The position numbers and the translations under genes are program-made. A stretch of 64,000 nt of DNA from Oceanobacillus sp. FSL K6-2867 (GTDB taxonomy: Bacteria; Bacillota; Bacilli; Bacillales; Amphibacillaceae): the NCBI RefSeq assembly GCF_037963145.1, contig NZ_CP150144.1:558001-622000 (forward strand). Reading direction: 5' to 3'. Every line of letters starts with the position of its first letter. Within the stretch, counting starts at the first letter, position 1. The notes beneath the pieces are model-generated. The model did no database searches. It saw only the letters and a program-made list of their open reading frames with translations, and had not been told where the DNA came from. Shown here in pieces: positions 56,846 to 64,000 of the stretch.

Positions 56846-58807
56846 TTAAATATAACTTCTATCAGCTAATGCTGCATATTCCCTGAGACATTCCGGGTTT
56901 CTTAAAGATGCTTTGTTTTTAACCTCTTGTCCACGAACAATCGAACGAACAGCTCCTTCCACCTTTTTACCGTTATTCGTATACGGAACTTCTTTGACAG
57001 CATAAATGCGGCGTGGTACATGGCGTGGTGATGCTTTTTTCCGTACATTGCGACGGATTTGCTCTACCAGTGCCTTATCCACATCACCATTTTCAGTCAC
57101 CACACACAATACGATTTCTTCATCATTTTCAATTGGAAAGCCGAATACAATAGAATCTTTAATTTGCGGAATTTGCTCCACCACACGATAAATTTCCGCC
57201 GTACCTATTCGAACACCACCTGGATTCAATACAGTATCCGTACGGCCATAAATAATCAGCGAGTCGCGAGTAGTTTGCTCCGCTAAATCGCCATGCGTCC
57301 AAATGCCCTCACGCTTTGCAAAATAAGCGTTGAAATAGCGTTCATCTCCTCCATCGCCCCAAAATGTAAGGGGCATGCTTGGGAAGCTCTGCGTACAAAC
57401 TAGTTCACCTTTTTTACCAAGCACTGAATTACCATGCTCATCAAAAATATCAACTGCCATACCGAGCGCTTTACATGCATTTTCCCCTCGGAAAACTGGA
57501 TGAACCGGTGACCCCATGACAAAGCATCCAATAATTTCCGTACCGCCGGAAATGGATTCCAATAAGACATCTTTCTTGATCGTGTTATAAATCCAATCAT
57601 ACTGCTCACTAATGAGTGGCGCCCCGGAAGACATCATAACTTGCAGTTTAGACAAATCATGATTTTTACCAACTTCATACCCATATTTTTCGAGTGTATC
57701 AAGATATTTTGGACTTATACCAAAATGCGTAATACCTATTTCTTCTGCAATTTCCCAAAGAATACCGATACGTTCCTTTTGGATTGGTGAACCATCATAA
57801 AGCAAAATTGATGCCTCGCTCGCAAGACCAGATATAAGCCATGGATACATCATCCATGCCGTACTTGTATACCAGGATAAAACATCTCCCTGTTTCACAT
57901 CGCAATGCAGCTGATGCTCTTTCACATGCTGGAGCAAAACGCCACCGACAGAATGGACAATACATTTCGGCAAACCCGTCGTTCCAGATGTATATAAAAT
58001 ATAAAGCGGATGGTGAAACGGTACCCGCGTGAATGTCGGTACGTCCACATCATGTGCCAATAGCTCGCTCCACGTTAACAACTGCGTACCAACCCCCATA
58101 TCCAATTCTGGTATTTCTGACAAACTAACAACCGCAGACAGGTTTTTCAACTCATCGCTAATGGCCATTATGTTCTCACGTATATTAAATTGCTTTCCAT
58201 TATATTGATAATCAAGAGAAGCAATAATTACTTTTGGTCCGACTTGACCAATGCGATCAATAATCCCTTTGGCCCCAAAGTCGGGTGAGCAAGAGCTCCA
58301 AACCGCACCAAGTGAAGACGTTGCAAGTAATGAAACCAATGATTCCAAGCCGTTGGTCACAATCCCCGCGACACGATCGCCTTGGGTCACGCCAAGCTTA
58401 CGTAAACCAGCTTGCGCTTTTGCAACTAGACTGCGCAATTCAGCCATTTTCACTTTCCGCTGAACACCTTGCTCATTCGCTACATAAACCGCAACACGAG
58501 AAGCATCTCCACGCAATACATTTTCCGCTAAATTTAGACTCGCTTCAGGAAACCATTTTGCGCCTAACATACCCCCACCTTCTGCTGGAACAAAGGCTAT
58601 TTCACCTTTTTCCCCAATAATACCAGCAAAATCCCAAACCGCTGACCAAAAATCTCCAGGCTTTGCAATCGACCAGCTATATAGGCGATCATATGGAACA
58701 GCTGGAATTCCCACTTGTTCTGAAAACTTTTTAATATTCGACTCAGAAACTCGCTGTTCAGAAGGCTGCCATACTATATTGTTATCTCTTACTTGTTGAT
58801 CTATCAT
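56846..58807 (-). CDS. Acetoacetate-CoA ligase-like acyl-CoA synthetase
   Basis: 653 residues from ATG 58807, preceded by AGAGGAGAGAA; a longer frame to 58861 has no site. AMP-forming ligase: P-loop YTSGTTGLPKCIVHS, SGGTEIIG, YGRTDTVLNPGGVRIGTAE and the catalytic lysine in TNNGKKVEGAV. The N-terminal part (WSAVWDFAGI, WFPEASLNLAENVL) fits acetoacetyl-CoA synthetase. Last gene of a unit with a thiolase and a symporter behind an S-box leader, so the real substrate could be another short oxo- or thio-acid. Confidence 0.88.
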   Translation of the reverse strand: MIDQQVRDNNIVWQPSEQRVSESNIKKFSEQVGIPAVPYDRLYSWSIAKPGDFWSAVWDFAGIIGEKGEIAFVPAEGGGMLGAKWFPEASLNLAENVLRGDASRVAVYVANEQGVQRKVKMAELRSLVAKAQAGLRKLGVTQGDRVAGIVTNGLESLVSLLATSSLGAVWSSCSPDFGAKGIIDRIGQVGPKVIIASLDYQYNGKQFNIRENIMAISDELKNLSAVVSLSEIPELDMGVGTQLLTWSELLAHDVDVPTFTRVPFHHPLYILYTSGTTGLPKCIVHSVGGVLLQHVKEHQLHCDVKQGDVLSWYTSTAWMMYPWLISGLASEASILLYDGSPIQKERIGILWEIAEEIGITHFGISPKYLDTLEKYGYEVGKNHDLSKLQVMMSSGAPLISEQYDWIYNTIKKDVLLESISGGTEIIGCFVMGSPVHPVFRGENACKALGMAVDIFDEHGNSVLGKKGELVCTQSFPSMPLTFWGDGGDERYFNAYFAKREGIWTHGDLAEQTTRDSLIIYGRTDTVLNPGGVRIGTAEIYRVVEQIPQIKDSIVFGFPIENDEEIVLCVVTENGDVDKALVEQIRRNVRKKASPRHVPRRIYAVKEVPYTNNGKKVEGAVRSIVRGQEVKNKASLRNPECLREYAALADRSYI

Positions 58808-58946
58808 TTCATTTCTCTCCTCTTTTAGGCTCTGTTGTTGGTAATTAAACAATTTATACAAACTGTGTCAAAGGTTAAGTAAAAAGCTAGCTTCTAAATA
58901 GAAAATGTTTGTTGAAGTTAAAAAACATCTCTGTAAGACCGGGAAA

Positions 58947-60461
58947 CTACGATGATTTCTTAGAAACCGTAATAGATTCATGCTGATTGTCTGTAGCTCT
59001 CTGTGTGGCCAGGCACGTAACGATCATCACAACAAATGCGATAACTGAAGCAAAGAACATCGCTAAATAGATATTTCCAATAATACTTTGATTTGTAAAT
59101 AACACATACAATACTGTACCAGTAATGACGGCAGCAATTGCTCCAGGCCCATTTGACTTTTTCCAAAAATATCCTAAAACAACAGGTGCAAGAATCCCAC
59201 TGATTATTGCTGAAAAACTAAATTGAATTAAAATCGATAACGATTCAGGGCGCTCCAACGATATATATAATGTAGCTAAACCTGCAAATACCAGGGACAC
59301 TTTTGCTACCTTTACGGCATTTCTATCTAAAACGTCTGTCGCAATCGGTTTCTTTGATAAAATTGGTGCTAATACTTTATAAAAATCGTTTCCGATACTA
59401 GATGTAATCCCCAAATAAAGGCTGTCTGTACTTGAAAGAATAGCTGTAATAATTCCTATTATGATAACTGCCGCAAGGATTGGTGGAAATGATTCAATCA
59501 CATAAGCTGGAATCGCTGAATCGGCACTAGCCAATGATGGAAAAATCACTCGTGCTGCTAATCCTCCAAGAACCATTAAAGTTGAGATAAAAAATAGCAC
59601 AACTCCTGCTGATAATGTAAATGGAGCAAGCTGCTCTTCACTTTCAAGCGACAATACTTTATTTAATAAATGTGGCATTAGCACAAAGCTAAATAATAAA
59701 AATTGCACGGCCATTATCGCTATTGCGCTATCATATGGACCACCAACTGATAAAAATCCAGTCAGATTCGGGTCAATAGCCCCTAATCTTTTTGTCAGCT
59801 CTCCAAATACATTCCATCCTCCCCCAATCGTCCAAAATAGCGAAACAAAAACAAGGATAGAAGTAGTTGCCATCAAAATTCCTTGAATACCGTCTGTGAT
59901 AATCTGCGCGTAGGCACCACCAAGTCCAATGTATAGTATCGTGATCCCTACACCAATGATAATCCCCCAGAAATATGGGATGTTCAGGACCGACTCAAAG
60001 ATTGTTGCAAGTCCAACATTTTGACCGACAATATAATATACATTGAATAAAATTAATACAGCTACAATGACTTGAAGCGCTTTGCTGTTGTATCTTCTTC
60101 CAAGCCATTCTGGCAATGTTGAAACACCACCAAACTTTTTGTTGTATCTCCAAAATGTTTTAGCGAATAATAGTAAACCAATCCACGAAACACCGAAACA
60201 TCCTAACGTATACCAAAGTACGGATGTACCATATTCATAAGCAAGCCCGGGAACACCGATAAATAAATTGGCACTTGAATACGTGGTCGCAAAGCTTGCA
60301 CCGACAAGTACGGGGCTTACCTTCCCACGAGCCGTTGCAAACCCAGCCATCGACTTGCTATGGCGCCCGCCTCTTTTGCCCATCCAAACAATATATCCAA
60401 AATAAACAACTAATATCATAATAATTGTCCAAATTAAAGAATCCGGTACTGTAGGCATCAT
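58947..60461 (-). CDS. Sodium:solute symporter (SSS family)
   Basis: 504 residues, about 13 helices. VGASFATTYSSANLFIGVPG, PEWLGRRYNSK and GGAYAQIITDGIQGILM are SSS hallmarks; ILSSTDSLYLGITSSIGND carries the sodium-site serines. Closest in pattern to carboxylate symporters (acetate, lactate, pyruvate). Two ATGs begin the gene (MMPTVP). A small membrane reading frame lies right before it. It should import the substrate for the ligase downstream. Confidence 0.92.
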   Translation of the reverse strand: MMPTVPDSLIWTIIMILVVYFGYIVWMGKRGGRHSKSMAGFATARGKVSPVLVGASFATTYSSANLFIGVPGLAYEYGTSVLWYTLGCFGVSWIGLLLFAKTFWRYNKKFGGVSTLPEWLGRRYNSKALQVIVAVLILFNVYYIVGQNVGLATIFESVLNIPYFWGIIIGVGITILYIGLGGAYAQIITDGIQGILMATTSILVFVSLFWTIGGGWNVFGELTKRLGAIDPNLTGFLSVGGPYDSAIAIMAVQFLLFSFVLMPHLLNKVLSLESEEQLAPFTLSAGVVLFFISTLMVLGGLAARVIFPSLASADSAIPAYVIESFPPILAAVIIIGIITAILSSTDSLYLGITSSIGNDFYKVLAPILSKKPIATDVLDRNAVKVAKVSLVFAGLATLYISLERPESLSILIQFSFSAIISGILAPVVLGYFWKKSNGPGAIAAVITGTVLYVLFTNQSIIGNIYLAMFFASVIAFVVMIVTCLATQRATDNQHESITVSKKSS

Positions 60462-60557
60462 TTATTCTCCTTTCCCTCTTTTGGATAATAATTTTTCCAT
60501 ATGATTAAACCAACTGCCCAGAATAAGGCAAGCAATATAAAATACGTTAATATCATG
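60462..60557 (-). pseudogene. Small membrane partner of the symporter, apparently frameshifted
   Basis: ATG 60557 with AGGAGG nine bases ahead reads MILTYF and then 25 unremarkable residues to a stop at 60462. If one A is removed from the A5 run at 60539-60543, it reads on as LLALFWAVGLIIWKNYYPKE with GKENK and a stop that overlaps the symporter ATG by four bases, a typical small subunit of SSS carriers. So there is either a true frameshift, a programmed slip or a sequencing error. Confidence 0.55.
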
Positions 60558-60692
60558 ATTGTCATCCTCCTAATTACGTCATTCATTTAAAAATTCCGTT
60601 TGTAGAAATCTTCCGTCTATTATAGACCCACCTCGTCTAATACAAGGCGAACTGCTCACATACTGTTCCATAATTTATACTAAGTTTTGGCT

Positions 60693-61859
60693 TTACCAGC
60701 TTTTTGGAACTTCTATTAATAGAGCCATTCCCTGACCGCCGCCACCGCAGAGAGATGCAATACCTTTTCCACCACCACGGCGTTTAAGTTCTTTTGCAAG
60801 AGTTAAGGCAAGTCGAAAACCCGTTCCGCCAAGCGGATGACCAATTGCAATTGCGCCACCATTAACATTCACTCTTTCATAGCCAATTCCAAGCTCACGG
60901 CAGCTTGCGATAACCACACTTGCAAAAGCCTCATTGATTTCAAATAAATCAATATCGCTCAATGTTAGGTTCGTTTTCTCTAAAACTGCTTTGATTGCCT
61001 GGGCAGGCTTTGTATGTAGGCTCGTATCTGGCCCCGCGACTTCAGCCCAACCAAGAATACGAGCTAACGGCGCTTTACCAAGCTCCTCCGCTTTCTTTTC
61101 GGATGAAACAATGCCAACGCTTGCGCCATCTGTCATTTGCGACGCATTTCCCGCTGTGATTGTACCGTCGTCAACAAACGCCGGTCTTAATGTTGCTAAT
61201 TTTTCTATGTTCGAATTGAGGCGAATGCCTTCATCGCTAGAGAAGGTTTTGCCTTTAAGTTTGATTGAAACAATTTCATCTTGCAGGCGACCTTTTTCCA
61301 GCGCTTCAGCAGCTCGTTCCTGTGACAACTGTGCGTATTGATCCTGCTCTAGTCTATTAATCTTAAAATCTTTATTTTTTAAATCCGTCAGCACCCCCAT
61401 CGAATCATCTGCTAACGAGCACCATAATCCGTCGTTTATTAATGTATCCGTAAATTGCAGGGATCCCATCGACAGCTCCTTACGAATCGGAGCAGTGTAC
61501 GGGGCATTTGTCATCGAGTCAAATCCACCAGTAATATATAATTCCCCTTCGCCAAAATGAATACGGCGGACAGCGTCGGAAATGGATGCTAATCCAGCTA
61601 AACATACATTGTTTAAAGTAACTGCAGGAACAGATAACGATACACCGGCATCCTTCGCAACTCTTCTAGCCGGATTTTGACCCTGCCCCGCTTGAAGCAC
61701 CTGTGCAAGTATTGTCCCATCAGCTTCTTTTGCCTCAGGTACTCGTCTCACTAACTCTTTAACAGCTAAAGTTCCTATCTCTTTTGCCTCTAATCCAGAT
61801 AAAAATCCTTTCCACTTCCCAAAAGGTGTTCTTACTCCTTCTAGAATCACCGTATTCAT
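60693..61859 (-). CDS. Acetyl-CoA acetyltransferase (thiolase)
   Basis: 388-residue thiolase. Nucleophile cysteine in LNNVCLAGLASI, histidine in NGGAIAIGHPLGGTG, second cysteine in SLCGGGGQGMAL, so a complete active site, although LNNVCLAG departs from the usual NRVCGSG. Distinct from FadA in the same window. First gene after the S-box leader, with about 135 bases before the symporter unit. Biosynthetic or degradative direction cannot be told. Confidence 0.92.
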   Translation of the reverse strand: MNTVILEGVRTPFGKWKGFLSGLEAKEIGTLAVKELVRRVPEAKEADGTILAQVLQAGQGQNPARRVAKDAGVSLSVPAVTLNNVCLAGLASISDAVRRIHFGEGELYITGGFDSMTNAPYTAPIRKELSMGSLQFTDTLINDGLWCSLADDSMGVLTDLKNKDFKINRLEQDQYAQLSQERAAEALEKGRLQDEIVSIKLKGKTFSSDEGIRLNSNIEKLATLRPAFVDDGTITAGNASQMTDGASVGIVSSEKKAEELGKAPLARILGWAEVAGPDTSLHTKPAQAIKAVLEKTNLTLSDIDLFEINEAFASVVIASCRELGIGYERVNVNGGAIAIGHPLGGTGFRLALTLAKELKRRGGGKGIASLCGGGGQGMALLIEVPKSW

Positions 61860-61900
61860 AACGCCTCATCCTTTCCTATAAATCTGCTCATTTTGTCCAT

Positions 61901-61931
61901 AAAAAAACCCTCTTTCCAAAGAAAGAGGGTT
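61901..61931 (-). terminator. S-box expression-platform terminator (thiolase unit)
   Basis: A perfect 11-bp stem, AACCCTCTTTC (61906-61916) with 61921-61931, four-base loop, then T7 on the minus strand. It lies between the S-box aptamer and the thiolase start. Confidence 0.93.
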
Positions 61932-61958
61932 GAAATCATAAACTATTGCGGATTCCCC

Positions 61959-62066
61959 CTCTTATCTTTCAGACATTTCTGTCTGTTGGAAGTAGCACCA
62001 TTCCCCCTAAAGGGGCGGTTGCCGGGCGTCATAGGGCCAAATCCCTCAGCCAACTCGTGATAAGAG
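61959..62066 (-). ncRNA. SAM-I (S-box) riboswitch, thiolase/symporter leader
   Basis: The minus strand reads CTCTTATC, then GAGTTGGCTGAGGGATTTGG, CCCTATGACGCCCGGCAACC, GGTGCTACTTCC, and GATAAGAG closing P1, the complete S-box consensus. A terminator follows and a thiolase gene starts 40 bases later. SAM should switch the unit off. The downstream genes are unusual for this riboswitch (see findings). Confidence 0.95.
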
Positions 62067-62120
62067 TAATCTGTTATTTTGTTTTATTGTTGAAATATAT
62101 TCGTTTATTAAATTATTGCA

Positions 62121-62149
62121 ATATTAACAGAACGCAAACAGAAGGTCAA
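62121..62149 (-). promoter_or_regulatory. Sigma-A promoter of the S-box/thiolase unit
   Basis: TTGACC (62149-62144), 17-base spacer, TAATAT (62126-62121) on the minus strand, about 55 bases upstream of the riboswitch P1. Confidence 0.75.
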
Positions 62150-62235
62150 TAGTTATTTTGTAAACGTAACTAAACAGCTTCTATTGACAGCCTTCTATTT
62201 TGCAAGTATAGTTAAAGTTGAGAATAATACATACG

Positions 62236-62308
62236 ATTCCGTAGCTCAGCTGGGAGAGCGCTACCTTGACAGGGTAGAAGTCGTTGGTTCGAGTCCAATC
62301 GGAATCAT
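62236..62308 (+). tRNA. tRNA-Val (GAC)
   Basis: Complete cloverleaf of 73 bases: acceptor GATTCCG with CGGAATC and discriminator A, D-arm GCTC/GAGC, anticodon stem CTACC/GGTAG with loop TTGACAG (anticodon GAC), T-arm loop GGTTCGAGTCC. CCA is not encoded. It stands alone and lies at the border of an accessory stretch; tRNA genes are common integration sites. Confidence 0.95.
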
Positions 62309-62323
62309 TCTAACACGTTGGTC

Positions 62324-62359
62324 TGTATCCCTTGTGTATCAAGGAGTACAGGCTTTTTT
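62324..62359 (+). terminator. Terminator after tRNA-Val
   Basis: CTGTATCCCTTG (62324-62335) pairs with CAAGGAGTACAG (62341-62352), with a G-U pair and one mismatch, then TTTTTTATTTTT. No gene in the following stretch to 62518. Confidence 0.8.
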
Positions 62360-62518
62360 ATTTTTCTTGTAGAGATTGGTTTTTCATCTGATTTTGGTTA
62401 GCAGTCACAGATCAGTTACAGGATTTTCTAGAGCCATTTCAAACATATCGGCAACATCCATAATTATTGTTGGGAACAAGGTGAGCGTGTATTCCATTTC
62501 ATCAACCACTATAAAAAA

Positions 62519-62791
62519 TTATGTTAGACGAAAAACTATAGCATAGATAGCTACTAATACTATGAGGATTTCAAGCAAGAATGATTTCTTAAATCTATTA
62601 TGCATTTTGAAATTAAGAATCGATTGAAAAATAATTAATAACAATAAAAATGCACTTAAAAAATAAATGATAGTATTGCTAATGTCTATAAATGCTACAA
62701 TTAGCAAAATTAAAGGACCAAACAACATTTTTATCTTCAATATATAATTATCTAATACTTCATATCTTTTTTTTTTATTATCTACAACCAT
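62519..62791 (-). CDS. Small membrane protein of unknown function
   Basis: 90 residues with three predicted helices (KMLFGPLILLIVAFIDI, IIYFLSAFLLLLIIFQSI, LLEILIVLVAIYAIVF) and basic loops (KMHNRFKKS), the layout often seen in small bacteriocin-immunity proteins, though no family is recognised. GGGGGGATTTT precedes the ATG. AT-rich. It is divergent from the secreted-protein gene at 63080, with 288 bases between. Confidence 0.65.
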   Translation of the reverse strand: MVVDNKKKRYEVLDNYILKIKMLFGPLILLIVAFIDISNTIIYFLSAFLLLLIIFQSILNFKMHNRFKKSFLLEILIVLVAIYAIVFRLT

Positions 62792-63079
62792 TAAAATCCC
62801 CCCAAGTATATGTCAAATATATAGGAATAACATTATTTTAACAATAATAAATATAATCATCATAAAATTAATAATTACAGTTGACTTACTTAAACTATAT
62901 TAAATTGCCTTTAATTAAGTAACAGCTTGATTAGTTGTTTTATTATTTCAGGCATAATTATTCACCCTAATTTTATAAATTCAAGACTTTCTCCCCATTT
63001 AATTTAATATATAAAATTGTTAGAATTATTAACGTATTGGAATTATCAAATTTTGTCAATTAATATGAGGAGGGTTTTT

Positions 63080-63640
63080 TTGAAAAAAGTTATCTTTATT
63101 ATTTTGTCGTTTACTCTTATTTTTAGTGCTATGCCAATCAATATTTTAGCTGCAGAAATTCCTAGCGCTGATGGATTTAATGGAACTTCTCAAATACGAG
63201 GTCATCATGATCCTAAAGTCACGTGTTCTACTCAGAATGTTAGTCACGCAGAAGCAGAAGCAATAAGAAAAGCTGAAAGTGATCAGAAGGTAGCAGCTGT
63301 TGCTTTGGCGGTATTAGGATTTGCTTCTGTACAAGGAATTATTGCAAAATCCCTATCACAATCTATATCTTGGGTATCATCAAATAAAACAGCCACTTCA
63401 GTAATTGGCACCACAGTTTCTAGTTTTGGACTAGTTAGTGCTGTTGGAGATAACGGTTCAGATGTGGGAGCAGCAGGAAACTATGAGGTTTGTGAGTATA
63501 AACACTTAGTAGATACCAGAAGTAATCATTGGGATAGCTGGACTGACTATGCACACTATGCAGGACAAGTAATGTACAAGACAACTGACAATGATACAGG
63601 ACGAGTATATTACTTAAATGCGAATGCAATTGCAAGATAG
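63080..63640 (+). CDS. Secreted protein of unknown function, bacteriocin-like features
   Basis: 186 residues from TTG 63080, which has AGGAGGG six bases ahead; the frame opens to 63017. Signal peptide KKVIFIILSFTLIFSAMPIN with likely cleavage after ILAA. The mature part has two cysteines, a charged segment (HAEAEAIRKAESDQK), then a long glycine/alanine/serine-rich hydrophobic stretch (KVAAVALAVLGFASVQG ... SVIGTTVSSFGLVSAVG) that could insert in membranes, and a polar, aromatic end (SNHWDSWTDYAHYAGQV). No family recognised. The pairing with a small membrane gene hints at a toxin/immunity unit; that is inference. Confidence 0.65.
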   Translation: MKKVIFIILSFTLIFSAMPINILAAEIPSADGFNGTSQIRGHHDPKVTCSTQNVSHAEAEAIRKAESDQKVAAVALAVLGFASVQGIIAKSLSQSISWVSSNKTATSVIGTTVSSFGLVSAVGDNGSDVGAAGNYEVCEYKHLVDTRSNHWDSWTDYAHYAGQVMYKTTDNDTGRVYYLNANAIAR

Positions 63641-63654
63641 TAAAGCGGCTGGAA

Positions 63655-63664
63655 CCCCCCCCCC
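63655..63664 (+). repeat. Poly-C tract
   Basis: Ten consecutive C 15 bases after the stop of the secreted-protein gene. Long C runs are rare in this AT-rich sequence; another of 11 C lies at 22943-22953. Length may vary in the population or be a sequencing artefact. Confidence 0.6.
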
Positions 63665-63725
63665 AGAATTAAAAAGAGTGCTGCTCGCCAATAAGTTGAG
63701 GAGTTCCAGTATTTTTGCACGCAAA

Positions 63726-64000
63726 AAGGATACCTTCTGATAAAATTAAAGTTACCACACAATAATATATGGAGGTATCCTTATGTTTAAACATAATACC
63801 AGGAACCAAGTTTTTTGCCTTTAGATTTAGAAATGAAATTATAAGAAAATGATATTGCCCATGCGGTGAATGAAGTGGTGGAAACTATTCCGGATGAGGC
63901 ATTCGTAGTATTCTTTCGTAGACAGGTTGTTCTGCTTACCATCCATGCATGATGATGAAAATGATTTTAGCTGCTTACACGCAATCCGTTCATATAACTT
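63726..64000 (+). mobile_element. IS1182-type insertion sequence remnant, 5' end, cut by window edge
   Basis: ATG 63783 after GGAGGTATCC begins MFKHNTRNQVF; after a shift comes LPLDLEMKL, a stop, ENDIAHAVNEVVETIPDEAF, and after another shift AYHPCMMMKMILAAYTQSV. This is the N-terminus of an IS1182-family transposase with at least two frameshifts and a stop, hence dead. AAGGATACCT (63726-63735) pairs with AGGTATCCTT (63773-63782), hiding the ribosome site, a common safeguard in IS elements. Confidence 0.8.

Noticed and set aside
62236..62308. attB core within tRNA-Val for the accessory tail
   Set aside because: No repeat of the tRNA 3' end was seen in the remaining window, so integration at this site cannot be supported.

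Overview
The window comes from a low-GC, Gram-positive, aerobic, halotolerant member of the Bacillaceae. Oceanobacillus or Virgibacillus are the closest guesses, made from gene content alone. The arguments are: strong AGGAGG ribosome-binding sites, a Bacillus-type suf operon, the B. subtilis-like order metNPQ / yusE / yusF / gcvH / yusI / fadE-fadA-fadN, a complete ectABC ectoine operon, a BCCT osmolyte transporter, a LiaFSR envelope-stress system and S-box and glycine riboswitches.

Layout. 0-8 kb: MFS exporter (cut by the left edge) with a MarR repressor, AprX-type subtilase, a DapA-like aldolase and cupin divergent from a LysR regulator, and a CycA-like permease behind a tandem glycine riboswitch. 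8.2-11.5 kb: a decayed island bracketed by two different tyrosine-recombinase C-terminal remnants, holding an orphan Imm5-like immunity gene, a lipoprotein, a secreted protein and repeats. 11.5-16.7 kb: sufCDSUB. 17.3-20.2 kb: metNPQ behind an S-box riboswitch. 20.3-28.7 kb: thioredoxin-like, Toprim, gcvH, ArsC/Spx-like, DinB, then the fadNAE beta-oxidation operon with a FadR-type operator. 29-32.8 kb: znuACB-zur followed without gaps by two fluoride-channel genes. 33-43.9 kb: SH3 protein, VLRF1-type release factor, CNNM/CorC membrane protein, BCCT transporter, CwlO-like endopeptidase, glyoxylate-shunt aceBA, a small zinc-ribbon gene and an aromatic-acid exporter-like protein. 44-48.8 kb: liaIHFSR, a 21-bp minisatellite and DedA. 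49-54 kb: small stress protein, LLM monooxygenase, DUF1836, TrhA, M42 peptidase, hydrolase remnant, TauE. 54-56.3 kb: ectABC. 56.8-62.1 kb: thiolase, solute:Na+ symporter and acetoacetate-CoA ligase-like genes, apparently one transcription unit behind a second S-box riboswitch. 62.2-64 kb: tRNA-Val(GAC), then an accessory end with an unknown membrane protein, an unknown secreted protein and a dead IS1182-type transposase.

How parts fit: fadNAE makes acetyl-CoA and aceBA lets it feed biosynthesis. ectABC and the BCCT carrier serve osmoadaptation. znuACB and Zur form a closed zinc circuit. The most unexpected element is the SAM riboswitch in front of the thiolase/symporter/ligase cluster, which suggests a sulfur-linked substrate rather than plain acetoacetate. 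Other unexplained signals are the minisatellite upstream of lia, a hairpin inside the ribosome-binding site of the CNNM gene, a likely AUA start in the MarR gene, and the secreted/membrane gene pair beyond the tRNA.
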